NCBI RefSeq assembly: GCF_003945595.2
Contig: NW_024104453.1
Span: forward strand, 1-64,000
Direction: 5' to 3'
Source of the DNA: Pipra filicauda
Taxonomy: Eukaryota > Chordata > Aves > Passeriformes > Pipridae
DNA: 64,000 nt
This document shows positions 56,356 to 64,000 of the stretch, piece after piece. A program made the translations under genes and the position numbers. Each line of letters starts with the position of its first letter. Positions within the stretch are counted from its first letter, which is position 1. Under the pieces are notes generated by a model, which made no database searches, had not been told where the DNA came from, and saw nothing but the letters and a program-made list of their open reading frames with translations.

Positions 56356-57335
56356 TTTATTTATATCCCCATTCCCCGGTAATGGAGTTCTGTAGCTCAA
56401 TTCCTTGTGCAAGGAACTTCTCCTTCAGGTTTCCCACATCATGCAGGAAGGAATTATATTTTGTTCCATAATAATAATAATAAAAGCTGTCCACAAAAGC
56501 TGTAAACATTATTTTGAGTCTTTTGTTATCCTCTCTTTCAAACACACACACACAATATTTATATCAAAGAATTTCTGGGTGACCTTTGACGTCCAGTCCC
56601 TGACTCAGTCTCACACTTTTTTTCTTTTTATTTTTTTCCTTTTTTTAAGCAAAAATCCCTTGATGTGAATGTTTTTTGTGACTGATACCTGACAGAGTCA
56701 TCGCATTTCAGCCCCTTGCTTAGAAAATTCCTGAAACACGCCCTGTTATAACCCTGCAGGGATGTCAAAGCTTGGTGAGGGGGCAGTTCTTGGTCTCCTG
56801 GAGCTGCACAGACTCCCTGCAGCACCTCAAGGTGTGTTTGAACCCCTGCACAGAGAACCCCGACCATCCCACGGCGCCGGGCAGGCGCAGCAGGAATGCT
56901 GGGGTGTGGTTTTCTCCCCCCTGGAGCAGGAGCTGAATGAACACTGCAGTCTGTTCATTCCTGCCCCAAACACCCAGAATCCCCTCGGCCCGCTCGGCTT
57001 CGTGAGCGTCGGGGTGAGCAGGTCCTGGCTTATCATTAAGACTCTTCCAAGTAATGCTTTCTTTGGCTCACAAATAAATCAAGGATAGCAGTAAAACCAG
57101 AGAGGAAAATAAATCTTCTGATGGATGGCAGAGGGAGCAGATTCTCCCAGCTCTTTGCTTTTCACGCTTCAGCTCAGTAATGGCATGTGGAGTTTTCAGC
57201 ACTTCCGAGCAATCCATGCTCATTCCACGCCAGGCACGGGGTGTCCAGCACCCGGGGGGTCCCACCCAGCTGACCCCGGGCGGTATTTGCAGGGCTATCG
57301 GTCACTAGGAAATCCAGGCTGTTCCACAGAAATTC
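56356..57335 (-). other. IP6K3: Probable IP6K3 3' UTR
   Basis: Non-coding sequence follows the IP6K3 stop on the minus strand. The best minus-strand AATAAA candidate is TTTATT at 56356-56361, which would give a 3' UTR of about 980 bases. An ATAAT-rich microsatellite at about 56469-56486 and a short CA tract near 56541 lie inside it. The end point is inferred. Confidence 0.4.
56469..56486. repeat. (ATA)n microsatellite
   Basis: A short run of ATAATAATAATAATAA, probably inside the IP6K3 3' UTR. Confidence 0.85.
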
Positions 57336-60300
57336 TCATTTTCCTTCTGAGAGGCTCTGCAGGATTTTGATGAGATTCTCCAGGCCAAAAATGTAGCCGT
57401 GGTCCGGCCCGTCATAGGGGGTGGGGCTGCTCTTGGAGCCCTTGAAGGTGGTGTGGGCAAAGTCAATCATCCGCACGTCCACCCTGGCGGGGTTCGCGCC
57501 GTGTGTTTTCGGGAGGGGAAGGTGATGATCCAAGGGTGCCGCGCTCTCCTTGGGCTCCTGCCCGTCGTAGATGATGAGGAGGGAGCTGGAGTAGAACCTG
57601 TAGGAGCTTTGCTTCCTGATGACGGAGAGCAGGGCCTTGAGCCGCAGGACGATGGGCTCCAGCAGGTCCGTGCGCAGCTGGTTCCCGGTGCACAGGAACT
57701 GGCGCAGGGTTTGCCGGAACCCCTCCGGGGAGAGCTTCCTGCCAAAATACTTGTCCTTGCACAGGAAATGGCCAGTGTCCGCCTGGTAAACCTGCAGGGG
57801 GGAGAGCGGGAATCCACGGGGTCAGGGATTGGAGTCCTGAGCTGGAGGGGACCCGCTGGGATCACTGAAGTCCAGCTCTGCTCACAGAAAGGTGTCGGAC
57901 ACCACAAAGGGACGTGGGGTTTGACACTGTTTGCGCTGCTCTGTATGTGCCCATAATCATCACTCTCGTTATTATCCTTCAGGCAGGGTTTTGAACGTTT
58001 TGGAACCTGCTCGAGCAGAGTGAGAGAAGGAAATGCGTGGTTTGGGTTTCTAGGAGAGAGGGGGGGATTTCAAGCAGGAGAAACCATCACACTGAGCCCA
58101 AAATGAGCCCCTGGTTCTCGCAGCACCAGGACGAGGTGGCTCAGTGAAGGCACGAGCAGGGCAATGTGGTGCTTTTGGGGGTTTTTTTTGTGCAGCAGCC
58201 AAGAGCTGAGCAGGAGGTGGGAATCTGTGTCCATGTACAGGTGAGTTCTCAGCTGGGGTAAACTGGTTCCAGCTGCTCACACTGGTGGCAGTGGTATGGG
58301 GAAAGAGTTACCCTAATGTGCTGTATTCTAAAGCCTTCCCTAAGCGTCCTCTCCTCTCTGAGAGCTCACAGAGCTGAGTGGCCAGTTCTTACTGTGTTGG
58401 GGGGGAAAAGAGAATAAAACTGCTTCAGTTCACAGCAGCAGAGTCCCTGGAGGTTTCCAGCTTGGCTCCAAGCTGTGTCTGGGGCGGACCCCAAGGGGCT
58501 GGAGGCCCTGCCTTACCTGCATCCCGCAGATGCGGACGCCCAGCGAGGCCGAGGTGCTCTGCTCGCACTTCTTGATGTGCCGGGCTTTCTTCTCCTCCGA
58601 GGCGTCATCCCCGTGCTGCCGTGTGCCCATCTTCAGGTCCAGGATACAGGGGTAGCTGTACTTGGATACCACGTTCTCCAGCAACAGAAACTCTGGGCAC
58701 GAGTTAAGGGAAACCCAATATTTTCGAATTCTAATTGAAAGAGGCCTTAAATCAAAGCAACTGCTGACGCTCCCCATAACAGCTCACAACTGTAATGAGA
58801 CTTTCTGAGCCAATTTCTCCTCCGTGTCATTGCTATGGGCCTCTCGCTGCCAATTCCAGTTAATTTACTGTACTACAGTCCTACCAATTAAAGCCCCAGC
58901 AGCTCCATTCTCCAGTGACACCATAGCCCTGGGCTGTCACTCCGACACCTTCCCTGGGTGCCGAGCTCGCTCCGGTGGGTGGGGGAAGTTGTTAAACTCC
59001 ATTACTCACATGACTGGTGGGTAATGGAGTGTAATAGGAAAATAAAAGGCGAGGCAGCTGCTAATTCCTGCATAGTTGTGGTTTTAAATGTATGCCAAGG
59101 GGATCCTTGACTTCTGCTGAGAACTCTTTATGGGAACTGGGTTTTTGCTTTTTTTTTTTTTTAAGCAGTGGGAGAAGATGACAGAGAACATTCTGTATTT
59201 TCCCAGAGTCTGTGCAGAGTGTCCCCCTGCAATACACCATGCATTGATTCCAGGCTGTTATTTGCAGCCAGGACTGTGCTGGAGGGGAGGGAGGAGAAAG
59301 GATACGATGAAGTTTGTTCTCGTTGTGCTTGGAGGACATGCGGTTCAGGTGCTGCCTGTGACAGTGCAGTCCCCAGGGGTTGTAGCTCTTTCTTTCTGGC
59401 TGGTTTCCATTTGCATCTTCCAAAAGGGAGTCTGTGTGGTACTGAAGGTCTGTTCTCAAAAGCACCTTCCCCGAGCAGCTGGGCAAAGCACACAAAGGAA
59501 CACATTGGGTTTAGAAGTTCCAGAGGAGAATATTCCCTTCACTCATTTTTTTTTGTGGAGCCTCAAACTTGATAAGGTGAATTTGCAGGGGCTCTCAAAT
59601 GAAACATATTGATCATGTCCAACCTGCAGAGATCCTTTGTTACTCCATAACAGTAATTTTCAGAAAGGCAGCTATTTCTGCCTGCCAATATTTTCTTTCA
59701 TTATAATTTAAAGTGCATTGGCTCCCATGAAAAGCCATTCACAGCCCCAGTGACCAGGGATCTCTATTTATCCACCTAACAGGCACAGCACAGGCAAATG
59801 GTCCAACAACGGGAATGATTCCCAGTCTAGAGGGGCTGGCTGCAAGGAGGGGAGGAGGGAACAGTGAGGAGATTTGTTCTCCTTGGGGGGTCATTCCTTG
59901 GTCTCACTCTCCAAAACCCATCACTCCCATTGCTCCAAAGGCAGCAGTTCCACGGTCGTGGTGTTGCACCTTCAGTCACAGCTGCCCCAGGTGAGTTCTG
60001 AAGCAGTTTGGGATGAAGGATGTTTTGCAGAAAGCCTCTGCAAACCCAAAAGTCATGGTGTGCTGGAAGCACTGTGGTGCCTTCCCAGGAGAGCTCTCCC
60101 CTGGGACGGGATGGGACTGGAGCCCCTGGAGTGCTGCACAACTGCTGCCAGCAGAAGGGTGTTCCCAGCTCAGTGACTGCTCTCCTGGGGCTGCTCCTCC
60201 CTTGGAGCAGGGTGTGCTCTGAGGAGTTGGGCTGAAAGCCTGTTTGAGGCAGATATTTGAGCAGCAGCATCTCAGCCACAGCCCCTCTGTGGATCCCCTC

Positions 60301-60628
60301 TGTGGATCCCCTCTGCTCCATCCCCAGGGTGGGCAAGAGCAGAGCCATGGACACCCCGGGCTGGGCTCTGCTCTTCTCCACCTCGGCCTTGGGGCTGCTT
60401 TTGCCCACTTGGCCACCAGACCCCTCCCAAACCCCAGCCCACCCAAGTGGCAGGAGAGGAGCAGGAGGCTGGCAGGGAGTGTCCCACCCGTGGCAGACCC
60501 TCACCTGTCTCGGAAGGTCTTGGTGCCCTGGGTGTGGCTCCTCTTGACGAGCCCGTGCTCGGTGCCAGGGCTGGCCACCAGGGTCAGGTTGCCCAGGCTG
60601 TCCTTCTTGAGGTGCACTGAGACAACAC
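57336..60628 (-). CDS. IP6K3: Inositol hexakisphosphate kinase 3 (last four coding exons; 5' end not found)
   Basis: This enzyme phosphorylates InsP6 to a diphosphoinositol phosphate (5-InsP7). Minus-strand coding exons are 60505-60628, 59306-59478, 58517-58692 and 57336-57791. They encode about 308 residues to the TGA, and junction phases 2, 1 and 0 all agree. The inositol-polyphosphate-kinase signature PCILDLKMG followed by TRQHGDD is in exon 58517-58692. The last exon has SSLLIIYDG and the metal-site segment MIDFAHTTF, and ends [16 protein letters not shown]. Type 3 is favoured over IP6K1 or IP6K2 by residue pattern and by position next to UQCC2. The first visible exon starts in phase 1 ([11 protein letters not shown]). 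The exon for the N-terminal 65 or so residues was not found up to base 64000 and is presumably beyond the window edge. Confidence 0.92.
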
Positions 60629-63600
60629 CTGGACAGAAAGGGGAGAAACAAACAGGAATGAGACAAACCTGTGGATTGTCACAGAGGCCTGGCCACCACC
60701 TCACCAGCCCAAGGAGGCCCAGTCTTGTGGAGAGGGTGCCCAGCTCATGTTTGGTGGCCTGTCACAGTGATCCCCCTCTGATTTCAGGCCCAATAAACAC
60801 CATTAGTCTGAGACCCTGGAAAACAGCCTCGGGGATTTCGAGTGTTCCTCCTTTCAAGGCTCAGCTTGGCCCCTGCCTCCTTCCACACCACATTCCTTTG
60901 TCCTCCTCCAGGCTCTGCTGTGCCCCAGGTGACCCAGAAAAGCCCCCAGCTCTGGACCACAAGACCCCAGCTTATTTAGCACAAGGGATTTAGGTGGTTT
61001 TTTTAAGACAGGACAAAGCTGGAAATGCTTTTCATTGGCAGGAAGCAAAGGGAGGGTTGGGGACAAGGAATTTTCCAGAGACACTCGGTGTGCCAAGTGC
61101 TTCTGTTAACTGGAGAGCCCCCAGGAGCAGGGCAGAGACGTGGGCATGGGCTGGCAGTGCTGCCCACACACTGCCACGGTTATGTCCTTCCTCAAGGACC
61201 AGCACCCAAATATCCCACGGGGGGAAGGATTGTCACACGTCCCATATTTATGCACTAGAGGGAACATGATCGTGACCAGGGGGTATTTTTTCCACCCCAA
61301 GTGCTTAAAACACCATTATGAATTTTAGCATTGCAATTTTCCCTGACTCTGACAGGAATCACAGGGCTCAAATGCCAGTCAGCCCATCACGGATTTAGCC
61401 CAGTCTGAGCCCATTCCTGGCACGGGGATGGCTGACTCTGCCTCTCAAGTGACAGCACAGGAATGGCCACAGCTCTCACTCCAGCCAGCCCTGACCTTTC
61501 TGGGAAAGGCTGATAACACCATCCTGCTCCTGCAGCTCTGTCAGGGCTGGCTGAGCCTCCACAGGCACTGGGGGCATATTTAGAGCACGGCCCTTTGGGG
61601 CTCAGGGGGATTCCAGCTCCAAAAGAGGGCAGGGAGGGCTGTGGGACCAGCAAAAGCATCAGTGGAAGGAGCCCTGCTGGAGCTGGGTTTAACCCAGCTG
61701 TGCCCAGGGCACCCTCCCCAGGTCTGCTGGGCGTGCAGGGAGATGCATCTCAGCAGCCCAACAAACAAGGGCGCTCTGTTCTCCCAGGCAAAGGTGCCAA
61801 AGCAAATAAATATGCAAAATCCCATCTCTGCATTTAAAGTGAGATTACAGAAAGCAAACACAGACAGAAGGCTGTGCCCTCTCTGTGCCTGCCGGGCTCT
61901 GCTGCCTGAGGGAGGTTTTCCCCACCTGATTTGCAGCAGCCCCGTGTCCCTGCAGCCACCAGCCACCCCCTCAGACTGGGGGTGCCCGTCCCTCCCCAGG
62001 TCCTGCCCCCCAGAACCCTGCAGCTGGGCTGGATGCACTTCCCTCCCACCCCCTGCTCAGCCACCACAACCATCTCTCTTTCCTTTTGCTGTGCAATCAC
62101 CATTACTGTGAACAGACTGGATTAAACTGGCTCATTTTGCACTGAAATGGGGGAGGAATATCAACAGGCTGCTCTGCCAGGGGAGATGGAGGGTCTGAAA
62201 ACCTTAATTAGGGGGCAGGTAATATTTTTAGCTCTCCCAACCCTTTGCTCACGGTGGTGCTGGGCACAGGGAGCTCTGCCTTCCTCAGGCTCCAGCATTA
62301 TCCTTTCCCTGAGTCCCTTTTGTAAAAATCCATATTACTGAGAGCAAACAGATCTCCTCCCAGCCCGGGGGCCTGGTCTGAATTTTCAGGGGATGTAGGC
62401 AGGAAAAAGCCAGTGTGTCTCTTGCCTAAATCTAAGCCTTTATATTTTTAAAAAGTCACTGTGAGGCGAGCGGAGCCCTGGATTCCGAATGCTCCGACAG
62501 CCTGTAACCTTAAAAACTGTCCCAGTTACTGCCTCAGTCAGCAGGGCTGTGCTCATTTACATAGTGCTGACAGGCTGGCCCAAAAAACTTATATATAGCG
62601 TGAAACCAAGAGTTGTTAAGTATCTGCCATTAATATGAAAATTAATGGGGAGATTTTCAAAGGCAAGAAGGAGCGTTAAATTGGAAGGGAATGTGATCCT
62701 CTCCCCCCTCCCGGCTGAAAATTCAGGCTTCAAAAAGCTACATCTCAGCCTGGAAAATGCTTTTGTTTCCTGGTGTGATTCCATATGGGTTTGCACATGT
62801 CCTGCCGTGACCTATGTGTGTAAAACAACTCTCTGAAACATGGCACCAGCCCTTCTCCTTTGCTGCAGCAAGAAAACATCTCTCTGGGATGCATTTGGGT
62901 GCATGTCTGTGCTGGCCTTTAGTGTCCTGACACCCCAATCCCCTCCTGCCAGCACCAGCGAGGCACCAGTGGGTATTTATGGGTGCTGTCGCCACGCTGG
63001 TGGCATCCCAGGATCCTCAGGAGGTTTTGCTCTGGAGCTCTGCCCTTGTGAGTTTATTTTTACATTTACAAGCACATTCATTGACTGCCATGTGCAATGG
63101 GAGCCTGAGCAGAACTAGGCTGGAAAACAAGCCCAGCATCCCCCACCAAGCTCAGCTGGGGCAGGCAGGACTTGAAGGGAGATGGGGAGGGGGAAGCCAG
63201 TCCCAAGGTCACCAACCTGCCTGACATGCTGAGGTGAGCGGGAAGGGAGCTACTGGCTTGGGGTGAGGCTGGAATGATATTTGATCACCACTGCACAGAA
63301 TGTCAACCATTACATAATGCTCCCTGGGCCTAAGAATAGAGATGAGGCACTCGGACACGTGTAAAGGGGTGATGGAACCCTCGGGATCGTTCCCTGTCAG
63401 CCCCATCATCCTCGTGGGAAAACACCCCACCTGTTGAATTGCCTGGGACAGTCAGGAGATGAGAAAACGTGTGCCCAGCGCCAAATTGGAGGAGAGTTGC
63501 TATTTAATTACCCTTCATCACAAAACTCTCTGGGATTTGAAACGGGAGAGAAAAAGACAAAAAGGTTTTAATAACCAGGGCAGCCCTGGACTGGTAAACT

Positions 63601-64000
63601 GGGACTGTTTAACAGCTTTATCAGTGGCACCCAGCAGGGCCCAGCACTGCAGCACCAAACCCGGCCCTGCAGAGGAAACCACCCAGAGGAAACTTGGTTT
63701 CTCCCTGAAGCGTCTTTTTAATATTGTCCCATAAATCTGCAGGGGCCCTTGACTTTCTGGGAAAGGGAGAGATTGGGCTGGAACTGTGGCTGACTGAGCT
63801 CTTTTCTCTAACACCGAAGGACCAAAAGATATTTTAAGTTTTTACGCGACAGCTGAGCTTCTCGCCTCCCCCAAAAACCAGGGTCAGGAGCTTTATGAGC
63901 AGCACAAGTCTGGCAGTAAAAGCAGAAATACTGAGGGAGCAAGAAAGAGAGGGAGGGAGGATGCCTTAAAAAGTACCAGCACTGCCCTCCCAGGCACCCC
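60629..64000 (-). other. IP6K3 upstream intron, to window edge
   Basis: I find no further IP6K3 coding exon in this stretch: none of the expected N-terminal motifs appears in any minus-strand frame that I read. It contains an AT-rich segment at 62,390-62,760 with a MEF2-like site at 62589-62598. No other gene or recognisable repeat was seen. By human synteny the next gene would be LEMD2, which is not visible here. Confidence 0.6.

Noticed and set aside
62581..62600. TATATATAG as a TATA-box promoter
   Set aside because: There is no GC-rich context, no start codon of a known gene nearby, and it lies inside an IP6K3 intron. A transcription-factor site is the more cautious reading.

Overview
This is a vertebrate nuclear genomic window, almost certainly avian. 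The introns are short, the sequence is GC-rich, and truncated CR1 LINE 3' ends (the typical avian interspersed repeat) occur on both strands. Gene content and order, ITPR3 (+), UQCC2 (-), IP6K3 (-), match human 6p21.31. Short GC-rich introns suggest a microchromosome. No bacterial, phage or plasmid features are present, and no CRISPR array, rRNA or tRNA was recognised.

Layout. Bases 1 to about 13,190 hold no gene that I can support. They contain CR1 fragments, a 38-bp minisatellite, a 54-base T run and an isolated CpG-rich patch near 2.1-3.1 kb. A second CpG-rich block (about 13.2-14.4 kb) leads into ITPR3. I reconstructed the ITPR3 coding sequence as 58 exons from 14340 to 49519. All splice phases close and the product is 2,662 residues, against about 2,671 in human. 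A candidate poly(A) signal lies at 50287. UQCC2 runs on the minus strand from 54913 to 51402 in four coding exons (125 residues) and converges tail-to-tail with ITPR3. IP6K3 is also on the minus strand. Its last four coding exons lie between 60628 and 57336, and its first coding exon was not found and is presumably beyond base 64000.

Function. ITPR3 encodes the type 3 inositol 1,4,5-trisphosphate receptor, an ER calcium-release channel. IP6K3 encodes an inositol hexakisphosphate kinase that makes diphosphoinositol phosphates. UQCC2 encodes a mitochondrial assembly factor for respiratory complex III. Two of the three therefore act in inositol-phosphate biology and the third in mitochondria. 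Their linkage is ancient synteny and need not mean joint regulation.

I found no convincing undescribed system. The points most worth checking are: a GC-AG intron in ITPR3; a minisatellite reading frame that runs in frame into ITPR3 exon 2; a CR1 copy that may supply the branch point for the exon carrying IP3-binding residues; three GTCACGTG boxes just outside the UQCC2 start codon; an isolated CpG-rich patch; and complementary GGA/TCC tracts in ITPR3 intron 1. Gene identities rest on my recognition of the translated exons. No database search was run.
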